Assembly: GCA_030427065.1 (NCBI GenBank)
Contig: JAUHWU010000011.1
Location: 1 to 46,600 of the forward strand
DNA length: 46,600 nucleotides
Source of the DNA: Gammaproteobacteria bacterium
Lineage (GTDB): Bacteria; Pseudomonadota; Gammaproteobacteria; Pseudomonadales; Pseudohongiellaceae
Reading direction: 5' to 3'
Part shown: one piece after another, positions 33,249-42,659 of the stretch
Layout: every line of letters starts with the position of its first letter
Numbering within the stretch: the stretch's first letter is position 1
Translations under genes and position numbers: made by a program
Notes under the pieces: model-generated
Database searches by the model: none
The model's input: the letters and a program-made list of their open reading frames with translations, nothing else
What the model was told of the DNA's origin: nothing

Positions 33249-34280
33249 ATGAGGGGACTTATTCACCTGTTGGCTGTTGGCATTTTTATTTCAAACGCCG
33301 TTTGTGCCTTCGCCCACCACAGCACAGTGGCTATTTATGATGCGTCGAAACGCATTGAAGTCACTGGCACTGTCACGTCAATATCCTGGCGCAATCCTCA
33401 CGGACGGATTGTTCTTGATGTAAGGGATGAAGACGGCAAGCTGGTGGAATGGGAAGCGGAAGTGGCTTCCATAAGCGTGCTTCGGAACCGGGGGGTAAGA
33501 TCGGATGTGATCAATGTTGGTGATGTGATCACAATTGCCGGTCAGCCCTCGCGTCGCAACCTGCCCATTATTTTTGGTACCAATGCGCTGTTGCCCAGTG
33601 GTTATGAATTTGATTTTGGCTCCCGTAGTGCTCATTTTCCTGAAGGTAAAAACGGCAACATCGTGGGCTACGAAAGGCCGGATGTGGATGTCTCTAACGC
33701 GATGGCATCAGCGGACGGCATTTTTCGCGTCTGGAGTACCATCATGAGTGATCCTGCTGCCTTTCCGATTTTCAAAGGGGATTATCCACTTAATGAAGCG
33801 GGACACAAGGCGCTGGAAGCCTGGGACCCCAATAGCAATTCCCTGTTTCAGTGTGGCAACAAGGGGACGCCCCTGATCATGATCAGTCCCATCCCCATGG
33901 ATTTTGTCCATCAGGGTGAAGATATTCTCATGCGCATGGAAGAATACGATGCACGTCGACTGATTCACATGTCTCCGGAAGCCAGCGCACCGGAAGAACA
34001 TACCCTGTTTGGGTTTTCCAGGGGCCATTGGGAAAACGAGACGCTGGTGGTGGAAACCGATCATATCGCCTCCGGCTACTTTGACCACATGGGGGCGAGA
34101 CAAAGTGAGCAGATATTCATCGTGGAACGCTTCATTCCCAATGCAGATTACACGCGCCTGGATTATGAAATGACGGTGACAGACCCGGTATATTTTTCAC
34201 AACCGTTTACCCTGAAACGCTATTTTGTCTGGTATCCGGAAATGACCGTGCATGACTACGAATGTCTTGAGCGTTACTGA
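33249..34280 (+). CDS. Secreted DUF6152-type protein
   Basis: The ATG at 33249 is chosen since CAGGGGG lies just upstream; a longer in-frame version to 33186 would overlap the EamA gene. The 343-residue product has a signal peptide (MRGLIHLLAVGIFISNAVCAFA) ending right before HHSTVAIYDASKRIEVTGTV, the hallmark HHS start of DUF6152 proteins. An OB-like beta domain follows to about residue 110, then a longer C-terminal domain with FGFSRGHWENETLVVETDHI and RYFVWYPEMTVHDYECLERY. That C-terminal part is seen in other secreted hypothetical proteins of marine Gammaproteobacteria, often beside PQQ or oxidoreductase genes. No function is established. Confidence 0.75.
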   Translation: MRGLIHLLAVGIFISNAVCAFAHHSTVAIYDASKRIEVTGTVTSISWRNPHGRIVLDVRDEDGKLVEWEAEVASISVLRNRGVRSDVINVGDVITIAGQPSRRNLPIIFGTNALLPSGYEFDFGSRSAHFPEGKNGNIVGYERPDVDVSNAMASADGIFRVWSTIMSDPAAFPIFKGDYPLNEAGHKALEAWDPNSNSLFQCGNKGTPLIMISPIPMDFVHQGEDILMRMEEYDARRLIHMSPEASAPEEHTLFGFSRGHWENETLVVETDHIASGYFDHMGARQSEQIFIVERFIPNADYTRLDYEMTVTDPVYFSQPFTLKRYFVWYPEMTVHDYECLERY

Positions 34281-34510
34281 ACAGGGATAAGCAGACAGCG
34301 CCACTGACGCAGCCAGGGGCTGAGGAAGATATGCCAGCCTGTGGCGAACAAGACCCGCTATTATTAACAGGAGTGGGTGAAAGACCGCTCTGACGGATCA
34401 AGTCTGGACAAAAAAGCCTGGCAACCAGGTTTTGCACATCAGCATGGGTCTCACTACAATCGACTCATCATCGCGGTCATCGGGATCGCCTTCAGGGGGA
34501 ATTGTCACTA

Positions 34511-35893
34511 ATGCGAACACTACGAGTTTTTACCTTATTGATCATAACTTCGGCTTTACAAGTACAGGCACAGGATTTCTGGAGTGCCGAGGATCTTGGT
34601 GAACTGAGTAATAGTCTTTCCAGTCAGGTTGGCTCCAATAACGCCGCCATTCTCAACAATATCATTAATGAAGGCGGCTACTATGCTGCCATGGTGCACA
34701 GGGAGCCAGGGCCAGGTTTTTCCGAGCTGCATGCAGAAATGGCTGATATCTATTTTGTGACTGAAGGCAGTGCCACTATTGTTACCGGCGGCAGTATTGT
34801 TGATCCGATCGAGTCCTCACCGGGCGAAATTCGTGGCAGCAGAATAGAGGGGGGTGACTCCCGCTTGATTGGTGCAGAAGATATTGTTCATATCCCGGCA
34901 GGTTTGCCTCATTATGTTCTTGTTGGTGAGGGTCAGCAAATCACTTATTTCATTTTAAAGGCGAAGGGCTTGCTACCCGGAGAAAAAAGAGCCGCGATTT
35001 CGGCAATCCCTGGCGTAGTCAGGGAAGGTGCCAGCTGGCAACAAGTGTGGGCAGATTATGTGACTGCCGATGGCATTTTGGGGACTGCCGATGGGGGCGT
35101 TATGTTTGCCCAGGAGCAGACCGATACCGTCAAGAAGCTGATTAACGGCAATGAATATACGCTTTTTGAAAACACCAATGGCGGTGGCGCAGTATCACTG
35201 GACAATGATGGCCGGCTTTTTATTGCCGAGCGTGCCTGCAGTGAGCCGCTGAATGATGAGCTGGCAGGCTGTAACGAGTTGACCCGCATTGCGCAACTTG
35301 CGCCTGAATATCGTTTGCTGGCAAACAGTTTAGCTGATGGCTCGCCGCTGGGCAGAGTTAATGACCTTATCGCTGATGGCAGGGGCGGGGCGTTCTTTAC
35401 GTCCCGAGGTGCATGGCATGTGAGTGCCGATGGTGAAATCAGTGTAGTGGCGGATGAGAATATTTTTTCCAACGGCATTATGCTTAACCGTGCGGGTGAT
35501 GTGCTCTATGTCACCAATAATACTGAAGTGCTGGCCTTTGATGTGCGCCGTGATGGCAGTGCTCGCAACCGTCGCATATTTGCTGATCTTGATGGGGATA
35601 ATGGTGGCGACGGTATGGCCATTGATAACGAAGGACGCCTTTATGTCACTGGCAATAAAGGGGTTCATGTCATTGATGAGAATGGTGAATATATTGGCCT
35701 TATACCCACACCGCGCCGGCCCATTACCATTGCCTTTTCAGGGCCGGACAAGAAAACACTCTACGCGCCATCAATGGGCGCCATTGGCGCTGATGGTCAG
35801 CAATGGACGACGCCCGAGGGCGTTCGCAATATTGCCATGACTATCTATACCCTGGAAATGGAAACGGCAGGTTTCCTTGGCAGACCGAAATAA
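34511..35893 (+). CDS. Secreted cupin plus SMP-30/gluconolactonase fusion
   Basis: A 460-residue exported protein with a signal peptide (MRTLRVFTLLIITSALQVQAQ). Residues about 45-155 form a cupin (ELHAEMADIYFVTEGSATIVTGG, then EDIVHIPAGLPHYVL). Residues about 185-460 form a six-bladed SMP-30-like propeller: VNDLIADGRGGAFFTSRG, FSNGIMLNRAGDVLYVTNN, GDGMAIDNEGRLYVTG and KGVHVIDENGEYIGLIP. The Asn and Asp of the metal site are present in the SNG and GDG motifs. SMP-30 domains act as lactonases or sugar-binding folds. The start at ATG 34511 has GGGGGA 10 bases upstream. Joining the two folds in one exported chain is unusual. Substrate unknown. Confidence 0.75.
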   Translation: MRTLRVFTLLIITSALQVQAQDFWSAEDLGELSNSLSSQVGSNNAAILNNIINEGGYYAAMVHREPGPGFSELHAEMADIYFVTEGSATIVTGGSIVDPIESSPGEIRGSRIEGGDSRLIGAEDIVHIPAGLPHYVLVGEGQQITYFILKAKGLLPGEKRAAISAIPGVVREGASWQQVWADYVTADGILGTADGGVMFAQEQTDTVKKLINGNEYTLFENTNGGGAVSLDNDGRLFIAERACSEPLNDELAGCNELTRIAQLAPEYRLLANSLADGSPLGRVNDLIADGRGGAFFTSRGAWHVSADGEISVVADENIFSNGIMLNRAGDVLYVTNNTEVLAFDVRRDGSARNRRIFADLDGDNGGDGMAIDNEGRLYVTGNKGVHVIDENGEYIGLIPTPRRPITIAFSGPDKKTLYAPSMGAIGADGQQWTTPEGVRNIAMTIYTLEMETAGFLGRPK

Positions 35894-35927
35894 GCAACCC
35901 TGAAAACAATAGCATCGGAAAAAAAGT

Positions 35928-36176
35928 ATGAAGATAACCGTAGAGCTAAGTATGTACCCTTTTAAGGAAGACTATAAAACCCATATCAAGGCTTTTATTG
36001 ATGAATTGAACAAGCGCACCGGCATGGTGATCACGACCTTTCCAACCTCGACTCTGGTGCATGGCGAATATGGCCATGTCATGGATACAATCAAAGAAAT
36101 GATCGCCTGGAGTTATGACACTCATGGCCGGCAGGTGTTCGTTGCAAAGTTTATTCCAGGGCATGAGCTGGACTGA
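35928..36176 (+). CDS. YkoF/MTH1187-like small protein beside PnuC
   Basis: An 82-residue cytosolic ferredoxin-like protein starting MKITVELSMYPFKEDY and ending RQVFVAKFIPGHELD. It resembles the YkoF/MTH1187 thiamine- or HMP-binding superfamily (from memory, moderate certainty). Its stop lies three bases before the ATG of the PnuC-type gene, so the two are one operon. YkoF-like proteins next to Pnu transporters support a role in vitamin B1 or related salvage. Confidence 0.65.
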   Translation: MKITVELSMYPFKEDYKTHIKAFIDELNKRTGMVITTFPTSTLVHGEYGHVMDTIKEMIAWSYDTHGRQVFVAKFIPGHELD

Positions 36177-36179
36177 TTG

Positions 36180-36755
36180 ATGCCAATCCCTGAAATAGTT
36201 GCCGTAATACTGGCAATTGCCTATCTGTTACTTGCCGCCAGGGAGCACATTGCTTGCTGGGTCTGCGCTTTTATCAGCTCTGTCATTTACACCTTTGTGT
36301 TTTGGGATGTCAGTCTCCTGATGGAGTCAATGCTTAACATCTTTTATGCGGTGATGGCAGTGGTGGGCTGGTATGAGTGGCGTTACGGTGGCAGTAAGCA
36401 TGGCGGTTTGTCTATTCGCAGACTGGCGTATTGGCAGCACATCTGTATCATCCTCGCAGCGCTGCTTCTGGCAGGAGTAAATGGTTGGCTAATGCATCGC
36501 TATACCTCCGCAGCCTGGCCTTTTCTGGATGCTTTCACCACCTGGGCCAGTGTACTGACCACTTTTCTGGTGATATGGAAAATTCTGGAAAACTGGATTT
36601 ACTGGTTAGTCATAGATTCGCTTTCAATCTATCTCTATCTTGATCGGGGCTTGTATCTTACTGCGCTGCTATTTGCCGTGTACCTGGTGATTGCCATTTT
36701 TGGTTATCTACACTGGCGAAAGCTCTGGCTTGGCAATCAGCACAGTACTGCTTGA
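36180..36755 (+). CDS. PnuC-family vitamin transporter
   Basis: A 191-residue inner-membrane protein with six or seven helices. Marks: VILAIAYLLLAAREHIACWVCAFISSVIYTFVFW, the AVVGWYEWRYGG loop, ENWIYWLVIDSLSIYLYLDRGLYLTALLFAVYLVIA. PnuC carries nicotinamide riboside and PnuT carries thiamine; both fit. The upstream YkoF-like gene favours a thiamine-type substrate (inference). The ATG at 36180 is preferred over the TTG at 36177. No TPP riboswitch fits into the 34-bp gap before the operon; it may be co-transcribed with the cupin gene. Confidence 0.82.
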   Translation: MPIPEIVAVILAIAYLLLAAREHIACWVCAFISSVIYTFVFWDVSLLMESMLNIFYAVMAVVGWYEWRYGGSKHGGLSIRRLAYWQHICIILAALLLAGVNGWLMHRYTSAAWPFLDAFTTWASVLTTFLVIWKILENWIYWLVIDSLSIYLYLDRGLYLTALLFAVYLVIAIFGYLHWRKLWLGNQHSTA

Positions 36756-36766
36756 ATCCTGATAAT

Positions 36767-36794
36767 AAAAAAAGGCAGCTAGAGCTGCCTTTTT
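36767..36794. terminator. Shared terminator between pnuC-like gene and bfr
   Basis: GGCAGC and GCTGCC form a stem around TAGA (36774-36789), flanked by seven As on the left and five Ts on the right, so it can stop transcripts from both convergent genes. Confidence 0.85.
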
Positions 36795-36813
36795 AAAGCG
36801 AATAAAGGGAAAA

Positions 36814-37293
36814 TCAGTTTCCGCCTTCGTCCATTTTTTCCGACAGATAATTCTGAATACCTATATTTTCTATCAGGTAGAGTTGGGCTTCGATCCAGTC
36901 CACATGTTTTTCTTCATCATCCAGAATAGTGCGGAACAAATCGCGACTGACATAATCCTGTACGCTCTCGCTATAAGCTATGGCAGCACGCAGATCGGGA
37001 ATGGCACGCATTTCCAGATCCAGGTCGCAGCGCAGCATTTCCTCGGTATGTTCACCAATGTGGAGTTTGCCCAGATCCTGAAGATTGGGTAATCCCTCGA
37101 GAAATAAAATTCGATCGATAATATGATCGGCATGTTTCATTTCATCAATGGATTCTTCACGGGTGTATTCTGCGAGTTCCTTCAGGCCCCAGTCTTCAAA
37201 CATTTTTGCATGGAGAAAGTACTGGTTTATGGCAACCAGTTCATTGCCAAGTATAGTATTTAGATGTTCGATTACCTTGCTGTCGCCTTTCAT
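36814..37293 (-). CDS. bfr: Bacterioferritin
   Basis: A 24-mer heme-containing iron store. The chosen start is the ATG at 37293 (AGGAAG upstream), which gives 159 residues; longer in-frame versions carry a non-family N-terminus. All ferroxidase ligands sit at canonical numbers: E18, E51, H54, E94, E127 and H130, plus the heme-binding M52. The gene lies downstream of bfd on the same strand, 245 bp apart, and both proteins act together in iron release. Confidence 0.97.
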   Translation of the reverse strand: MKGDSKVIEHLNTILGNELVAINQYFLHAKMFEDWGLKELAEYTREESIDEMKHADHIIDRILFLEGLPNLQDLGKLHIGEHTEEMLRCDLDLEMRAIPDLRAAIAYSESVQDYVSRDLFRTILDDEEKHVDWIEAQLYLIENIGIQNYLSEKMDEGGN

Positions 37294-37513
37294 AAATTCT
37301 TCCTGCTGTATTGTTAAAAAAAGTAAAAATGGCCGTGCCATCAAGGACGCTATTGTGGCGTTATGAGACAGAATTGTCCAGCTGCTGCTAACTTAAGTGA
37401 TTAATTTATATGAATAAAGTATGAATACGAATGCTTATTGATCGTATTTTTATTCAGTAGGGGAGGATGGAAAAAATAAATGCAGATTGGCTTGCAGGCT
37501 CTGATTTCAGGCT

Positions 37514-37550
37514 TTCACAGCAGGTTCACATAGCAGGTTCACATAGCAGG
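37514..37550. repeat. 13-bp tandem repeat at the 3' end of bfd
   Basis: TTCACATAGCAGG occurs twice (37525-37537, 37538-37550) after a shorter 11-bp copy (37514-37524). The bfd stop codon lies in the last copy. Confidence 0.85.
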
Positions 37551-37727
37551 TTCAAAGGGCGCCTTTTTGACGCTGGTTTCCACGATGCTTTGCGCAAGCT
37601 GGCTGCATCTCCCACATTGACTGGCTACGCCCAACTCTCGACATACTTCTTCAAAGGAGCCTGCACCAGCATTCACAAATTCCTTGATCTGGCGGTCTGT
37701 TACAGCTTTGCAAAGACATACGTACAT
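37539..37727 (-). CDS. bfd: Bacterioferritin-associated ferredoxin
   Basis: A [2Fe-2S] protein that reduces the core iron of bacterioferritin to mobilise it. At 62 residues it carries CLCKAV near the N-terminus (C4, C6) and CGRC (C38, C41), the Bfd arrangement, with SFEEVCRELGVASQCGRCS before the cluster loop. The C-terminus is cut by a tandem repeat: without it the frame would read PFEPAVKA before a stop. A Fur box lies about 80 bp upstream, as expected for an iron-starvation gene. Confidence 0.95.
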   Translation of the reverse strand: MYVCLCKAVTDRQIKEFVNAGAGSFEEVCRELGVASQCGRCSQLAQSIVETSVKKAPFEPAM

Positions 37728-37803
37728 GGCGTTTACGAATTTCCCTGAAATTGGTTAATCTGTTGTTTCATTGGTTGTTTATTCAATACTTGAGAATGCT
37801 AAG

Positions 37804-37822
37804 CTAAATGAGAATCATTGTC
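37804..37822. promoter_or_regulatory. Fur box upstream of bfd
   Basis: The 19-mer with core AATGAGAATCATTGTC matches GATAATGATAATCATTATC at 14 of 19 positions. It lies 77-95 bases upstream of the bfd start on the minus strand, so Fur would repress bfd when iron is plentiful. Confidence 0.75.
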
Positions 37823-37926
37823 AAAAAGAAAATGTACAAAATCCCTGCTTTTTTTGACCCGCAATATTGTGCCCGGAATCAGTAGTTGGCCGTTATGATT
37901 TGGATCAAGTGGTGAAGGGGGACGGG

Positions 37927-39594
37927 TCAGACACTTCTGCTGAAAATGGCCTGGCGCGCCACTTCCTTGGCGGTTGCAAAATCAGCCTTGCCAGAACCCA
38001 GTTTCGGCAAGTCTTCAACCGTAATATAGGCGGCGGGTAAGGAGAGATTGTTGAGCCCGCCAGCCAGTAATCGGGGACGCAATGTACGCTCTTCCAGTTC
38101 ATGGGTGGACAGGATGACAATCATTTCGCCTTTTTTGGGGTCCGGAACGTTGATCGCGAGAATTTCAATTTCCTCATCCTTGAGCGCTTCACGCAGGATA
38201 CGTTCAACGGTTCCCAGGCCAATCATTTCACCGCTGATTTTTGCAAAACGCGCATAACGGTCTTCGATGTGAAGAAAGTTATCTTCGTCTATGTAGCCTT
38301 TGTCACCGGTAACATACCAGCGCTTGCCATCAATCTCTTTAATGACACCAGCTGTTAATTCCTGATTACCAAGATAACCCTTCATTACCTGGGGGCCTGC
38401 CACCATTATCATGCCAGCAGTGCCCCCGGCTAATGGCTCCAGTGATTCGGGGTCTGCGATACGCAGCAATGTCCCGGGAATAGGTTTGCCAACACTGCCT
38501 GGCTTGTTGTTATCCTTCAGGTGGTCACTGTCCAGATTGGGGAAGGGTGTATTTACCGTGGCCACCGGCGAAAGTTCCGTGCAGCCATAGCCTTCGTAAA
38601 TAACCTTGTTGAAACGTTTGAAAAAGCCTGCACTGACCTCTGATTGCAGCTTTTCTGCACCAGCTACCGTAAGCCTGATTGTGGCAAGATCCTGTGCTTT
38701 GACCTTGTGATTTTTGATATAAAGCCGGAAAAAACTTGAGGTACCAAATAACAGGGTCGCCCTGTTTTCTCTTATTGTTTTCGCAATAACAACCACGTCT
38801 GTGGGATCGGGATGGCAGACCACTTTTATTCTTTCCAGCAAGGGCAGAAAAAGGCAGGCAGTCATACCAAAGGAATGAAAAATAGGCAGATTGGCAAGAA
38901 TGACATCACTATCATCTGCATTAAGTATTTTGCTGACCTGTTTAACATTGGCAAGTATGTTTTTGTGACTCAGCATTACCCCTTTGGGATCACCTTCACT
39001 GCCACTTGAAAAAAGGATTACTGCTGTACTGTTCAGATCAGGTTTTGCACAATACCTCTTTTTGATTGATGCTGCGGAAAAAAGCTTGCACCCTAGCAGG
39101 GTTAGTAATTTCTCCGGCATGGAAATGCTGGCATGAACGTCTTCCAGCATTATCAGATTGACCTTGTCTGCCAGGGGCGCAAGGTCCATACCGCGGGCTT
39201 CACACTTTTGCAGAAATCTGGATGAGGTGTATACAGATTTCAGACCGGCCTGCTCAATGGCGGAAATCATGCCTTCAAGCGGTGCTGTGTAATTCAGTGG
39301 TACCAGGGTTTTTCCCAGCAACATGACAGCCATCCCTGAAAGCAGGCCACCGGCTGTGGTGGGCAGCAGTAGCCCAACGTTTTGTTCGGGGCTTAGTTTG
39401 GCAATCCGTCTGGACAGCAACAGGGAACCGGTCAATGCGGTTTTGGCTTTTAGATTTGATCCCAGCGTGTCTGCCAGTACCAGAGGATTGCCTCTTGCCT
39501 TCGACGTGTCTATCCAGTGCTCACCCAGAGAAGGTAAAGTCTCCAGATATTCCATCCAGGAGGGCATTGAATTGTCTTCGGGGAATGGGATCAT
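37927..39594 (-). CDS. Acyl-ACP/acyl-CoA synthetase, similar to the Aas C-terminal domain
   Basis: A 555-residue ANL-superfamily enzyme that adenylates a fatty acid and moves it to ACP or CoA. The P-loop is VILFSSGSEGDPKGVMLSHKNI (about 210-231), followed by LPIFHSFGMT, LLFGTSSFFRLY, VAGAEKLQ, YEGYGCTELSPVATVNTP, YVTGDKGYID and KISGEMIGL. The C-terminal catalytic Lys is in LPKLGSGKADF. The match is closest to the acyl-ACP synthetase half of E. coli Aas; the acyltransferase half of Aas is not fused here. It probably recycles free fatty acids. Confidence 0.85.
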   Translation of the reverse strand: MIPFPEDNSMPSWMEYLETLPSLGEHWIDTSKARGNPLVLADTLGSNLKAKTALTGSLLLSRRIAKLSPEQNVGLLLPTTAGGLLSGMAVMLLGKTLVPLNYTAPLEGMISAIEQAGLKSVYTSSRFLQKCEARGMDLAPLADKVNLIMLEDVHASISMPEKLLTLLGCKLFSAASIKKRYCAKPDLNSTAVILFSSGSEGDPKGVMLSHKNILANVKQVSKILNADDSDVILANLPIFHSFGMTACLFLPLLERIKVVCHPDPTDVVVIAKTIRENRATLLFGTSSFFRLYIKNHKVKAQDLATIRLTVAGAEKLQSEVSAGFFKRFNKVIYEGYGCTELSPVATVNTPFPNLDSDHLKDNNKPGSVGKPIPGTLLRIADPESLEPLAGGTAGMIMVAGPQVMKGYLGNQELTAGVIKEIDGKRWYVTGDKGYIDEDNFLHIEDRYARFAKISGEMIGLGTVERILREALKDEEIEILAINVPDPKKGEMIVILSTHELEERTLRPRLLAGGLNNLSLPAAYITVEDLPKLGSGKADFATAKEVARQAIFSRSV

Positions 39595-39955
39595 GCGACT
39601 AATTCTGATTATTCTTGTTTGATAATATTTAATTATTGTATTGATCGATTCCGGTAGCGCTGAAATCGCAAAAGTAAAACACCAATAATAGACTGTAAGT
39701 CACTAAAGATACCAGTTGCTAATGAAGAAAACTGGCGTCAAAAGTTGACTAAAATCGATTGAAGCTGAATTTGTTGGTAATAAGTAAAATCGGGATAAAT
39801 ATATTTACCCCGGTTTTATTATAGGGCCAACGGAAATGTCGCCCTGTGTGGAATGGTTTTTACAGCGTGTGATCGTGAGCAAAGCACGGATAATTATCAG
39901 CGCATTATCACCTTGGTAAAACACTCAAAAAACGAAGGGCCAGTATTAATTACGC
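39595..39955. other. Intergenic region between acyl synthetase and Usp genes
   Basis: About 360 bp, AT-rich, with a long hairpin at 39785-39818. It should hold the promoter of the acyl synthetase (near 39620-39750) and the 3' end of the Usp transcript. No further site is clear. Confidence 0.5.
39785..39818. terminator. Long hairpin downstream of the Usp gene
   Basis: TAAAATCGGG (39785-39794) with CCCGGTTTTA (39809-39818), continuing inwards as TAAAT/ATTTA after one mismatch: about 15 pairs around a tiny loop. It ends in a T-run on the plus strand and an A/T run on the minus strand. It lies 137 bp beyond the Usp stop, so it may terminate that transcript. Confidence 0.5.
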
Positions 39956-40765
39956 TCAGGAAAAAGCAATAACATCCAGACCTTCAAGTTTGCTCAATAC
40001 TTTCTCTGAAGTATTGCCTTTCATAAGGGCTTTGGTTCCGTGTCTTGCCAAAGTGCCAATGAGCACCGTGTCGGCATCGATTTCTTTTGCGTAACGGGAA
40101 ATCACTGTTGCAGGGTCACCTTCCTCGGCATGAACCCGGTCAGTTGGCAGCCCGGAAATTTTCATGATCCTTTGGCGATCAGGGAAGTGCATGCTGTCTT
40201 TATAGGCATTGACGACAAAAAAATCCGCACCATAGTGTTTCGCAATATTCTGGCCTTCTATGAGAATTTTTTCATTCAACCTGGCGTATTCTGCTTCATC
40301 CTGCTTTTGGATATTAATGGCTGCCAGAATTTTCTTGCGTGGTTTAATGTCACTGGAACGAACAATAGTGACCGGAGCCACAGATGTTCGTAAAAGAGCC
40401 CACTGCTGATTGCTGAACAGGCCTTTCTTGCTTCCCTGGGAATCGGGCATAAAAATATGGTCAGGCTGGAAACGTTGGGCACTATTCAGAACTGCTTTCT
40501 GCCATTCATTTGACCAGCAAAGTTCAAAGCTGAATGAGGCGCCGGCATTTTTTAGTTTATCCGTAATAGCATTGAGCCAAACATCATCACGGTAAAGATC
40601 GTCATTGTCGGCAGAAAGTTTTGTGTTTTCATTATCCACGCTTATAAAAAGATGGACATGAGAGCCTGCTTCCTTGATCTCTGAGGTGATTATAGCTCGT
40701 TCCAACGCCAGGTGCTGATTCTGTGTTGCTTCAATAATAACTAATACCTTTCTACCATCTGCCAT
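39956..40765 (-). CDS. Tandem universal stress protein
   Basis: A 269-residue cytosolic protein with two UspA domains (about 1-135 and 140-269), as in the UspE group. The start ATG at 40765 has CAGGAG upstream; a longer frame to 40846 adds a non-family piece. The second domain keeps the nucleotide-binding G-x2-G-x9-G-T/S pattern (GTLARHGTKALMKGNTSEKVL), while the first is degenerate (MPDSQGSKKGLFSNQQWALL). Usp proteins support survival under stress, and no more precise role can be given. Confidence 0.88.
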   Translation of the reverse strand: MADGRKVLVIIEATQNQHLALERAIITSEIKEAGSHVHLFISVDNENTKLSADNDDLYRDDVWLNAITDKLKNAGASFSFELCWSNEWQKAVLNSAQRFQPDHIFMPDSQGSKKGLFSNQQWALLRTSVAPVTIVRSSDIKPRKKILAAINIQKQDEAEYARLNEKILIEGQNIAKHYGADFFVVNAYKDSMHFPDRQRIMKISGLPTDRVHAEEGDPATVISRYAKEIDADTVLIGTLARHGTKALMKGNTSEKVLSKLEGLDVIAFS

Positions 40766-40968
40766 GCTTATCTCCTGAAAAATATAAATAACTGATTGAA
40801 CTATAAAGCCATGACAGGAAATCACCTTGACTTTAATCAACTGCAAACAAGTGTCTGGGTGGAAGATTCTACTTTGAACTACAAAGACTATTCTGTTGGC
40901 ACCGAATACAGAAAGGTGAGCTTGATGCTAATTTGAGGTGTTTTTTCAGGTTTTTTGGCAGAGGGATT

Positions 40969-41613
40969 TCAGGATAAAGGCCAGCCACCAAGTTTTTGCC
41001 AGCGGTTTATTATAAAGCAAAAAAGTTCTGCGGTTTTTTCGGCGTCATAACGTGCCGAGTGTGCCTCTTCATTATTGAAATCAATCCCGGCACATTCGCA
41101 GGCTCGTGACAGCACTGTCTGACCAAATGCGAGCGCGCTCATTGATGCCGTATCGAGGCTGGAAAAGGGATGAAATGGATTGCGCTTGAGGGCATTTCGT
41201 TCTGCGGCGGCATTAACGAAGCCATGATCAAAATGGGCATTATGTCCCACCAGGATGGCACGAGTGCAGAGTTCTTCCTTCATTTTTTTGCGAATATTCT
41301 TGAACAATTCCCTGAAGACGTCCGGTTCCTTGTGGGCAATTCTTAGCGGATGATGCGGGTCGATCCCGGTAAACTTTAATGCAGACTCTTCAAGGTTGGC
41401 CCCAGGAAAAGGTTCGACCCTGAAAAACCAGGTGTGCTCAGGTTCAAGAATACCATTCTCATCCATGCTAACGGTGACTGCGGCAATTTCAAGAAGAGCG
41501 TCAGTTGCGCTGTTAAAGCCGCCGCATTCAACATCTATCACAACGGGTAGAAATCCACGAAAGCGACCCGCGAGTGGCGATGAAGATTTGGTTTGGGTTT
41601 CCGGATTATTCAT
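40969..41613 (-). CDS. rnt: Ribonuclease T
   Basis: A DEDDh 3'-5' exoribonuclease that trims tRNA and stable RNA ends. Motifs: [11 protein letters not shown] (catalytic Asp and Glu near residue 27-29), [14 protein letters not shown] (Asp), [14 protein letters not shown] (His and Asp), plus [21 protein letters not shown] typical of RNase T. Length 214. It follows pyrC by eight bases on the same strand, as in P. aeruginosa. Confidence 0.95.
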   Translation of the reverse strand: MNNPETQTKSSSPLAGRFRGFLPVVIDVECGGFNSATDALLEIAAVTVSMDENGILEPEHTWFFRVEPFPGANLEESALKFTGIDPHHPLRIAHKEPDVFRELFKNIRKKMKEELCTRAILVGHNAHFDHGFVNAAAERNALKRNPFHPFSSLDTASMSALAFGQTVLSRACECAGIDFNNEEAHSARYDAEKTAELFCFIINRWQKLGGWPLS

Positions 41614-41621
41614 TGATATTT

Positions 41622-42659
41622 TTATTCGCTGACAATTGACCAGGAAAGTTGCTTGCCGGCAAACAGGGGAATGATCTGCTGTGTGCCGATTGAGTAGCTG
41701 GGAGGCACTGACCAGCTTTCCTTGCGCAGGGTTATTTGTTCATGGTTTCTGGGCAGACCATAAAAATCCGGACCATGAAAACTGGCAAACGCTTCCAGTT
41801 TATCCAGGCTATTGAGTTGTTCAAATATTTCAGCATACATTTCAAGAGCGCCAAAGGATGAAAAACACCCGGCACAGCCGCAAGCAGCTTCTTTTTTGTC
41901 AACACCATGGGGGGCGGAATCAGTCCCAAGGAATAATTTTGATGAACCACTGGCCACCGCGTCCAGTAAAGCCTGCTGATGAATATTTCTTTTCAGTACT
42001 GGCAGGCAGTAATAATGGGGGCGAATCCCGCCAGCCAGCATATGGTTGCGATTGAACAGCAGATGCTGGGGCGTGATGGTGGCAGCAATGTGATGGTCGC
42101 AGGAAAGCACAAATTCCACGGCGTCGCGGGTTGTTATATGTTCGAACACTATTTTCAGTGATGGATATCTGGCATGCAGGGGGATCAGCACTTCATCGAT
42201 AAAGACTTTTTCTCGGTCGTAAATATCCACTTCATGCCGCGTTACTTCACCATGGATCAACAGGGGTAGATTCAGCTCGATCATTTTTTCCAGTGCTGCA
42301 TAGGTGTTGCTGATATCAGTCACGCCTTGATCGGAATTTGTAGTGGCACCGGCAGGATAAAGTTTTACGCCGAAAACAATACCACTTTCTTTCGCCCTGA
42401 TAATTTCTTCGGGGGAGGTCACATCCGTGAGGTAGAGTGTCATCAGGGGCTGAAAAGCACTGCCTTTAGGGACCTGGGCCACTATTCTGTCACGGTAGGC
42501 CTGTGCAGCGGCGGTGGTGGTAACAGGGGGTACCAGGTTGGGCATAATGATTGCGCGCCCCATAGTGCGGGCGGTATGGGCAACTGTGTCAGGCAGTGCA
42601 GCACCATCGCGTAGGTGAAGGTGCCAGTCATCTGGCCTGGCCAGGGTAATTTCCTGCAT
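41622..42659 (-). CDS. pyrC: Dihydroorotase
   Basis: Cyclises carbamoylaspartate to dihydroorotate, the step after PyrB. It is the 345-residue E. coli-type enzyme. [10 protein letters not shown] gives the two first zinc His, [16 protein letters not shown] holds the carboxylated Lys, LLIHGEVT and FEHIT supply further His ligands and FLGTDSAPH the catalytic Asp. Its stop lies eight bases before the rnt start. It is divergent from argG. Confidence 0.96.
   Translation of the reverse strand: MQEITLARPDDWHLHLRDGAALPDTVAHTARTMGRAIIMPNLVPPVTTTAAAQAYRDRIVAQVPKGSAFQPLMTLYLTDVTSPEEIIRAKESGIVFGVKLYPAGATTNSDQGVTDISNTYAALEKMIELNLPLLIHGEVTRHEVDIYDREKVFIDEVLIPLHARYPSLKIVFEHITTRDAVEFVLSCDHHIAATITPQHLLFNRNHMLAGGIRPHYYCLPVLKRNIHQQALLDAVASGSSKLFLGTDSAPHGVDKKEAACGCAGCFSSFGALEMYAEIFEQLNSLDKLEAFASFHGPDFYGLPRNHEQITLRKESWSVPPSYSIGTQQIIPLFAGKQLSWSIVSE

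Noticed and set aside
34281-34510. Nested hairpin (CGCCAC with GTGGCG) before the cupin fusion as a terminator or riboswitch
   Set aside because: No U tract follows and the fold does not match a known riboswitch; it may be a chance structure.
37467-37748. A 93-codon plus-strand frame over bfd
   Set aside because: Shadow of bfd, which has its four cluster cysteines in place.
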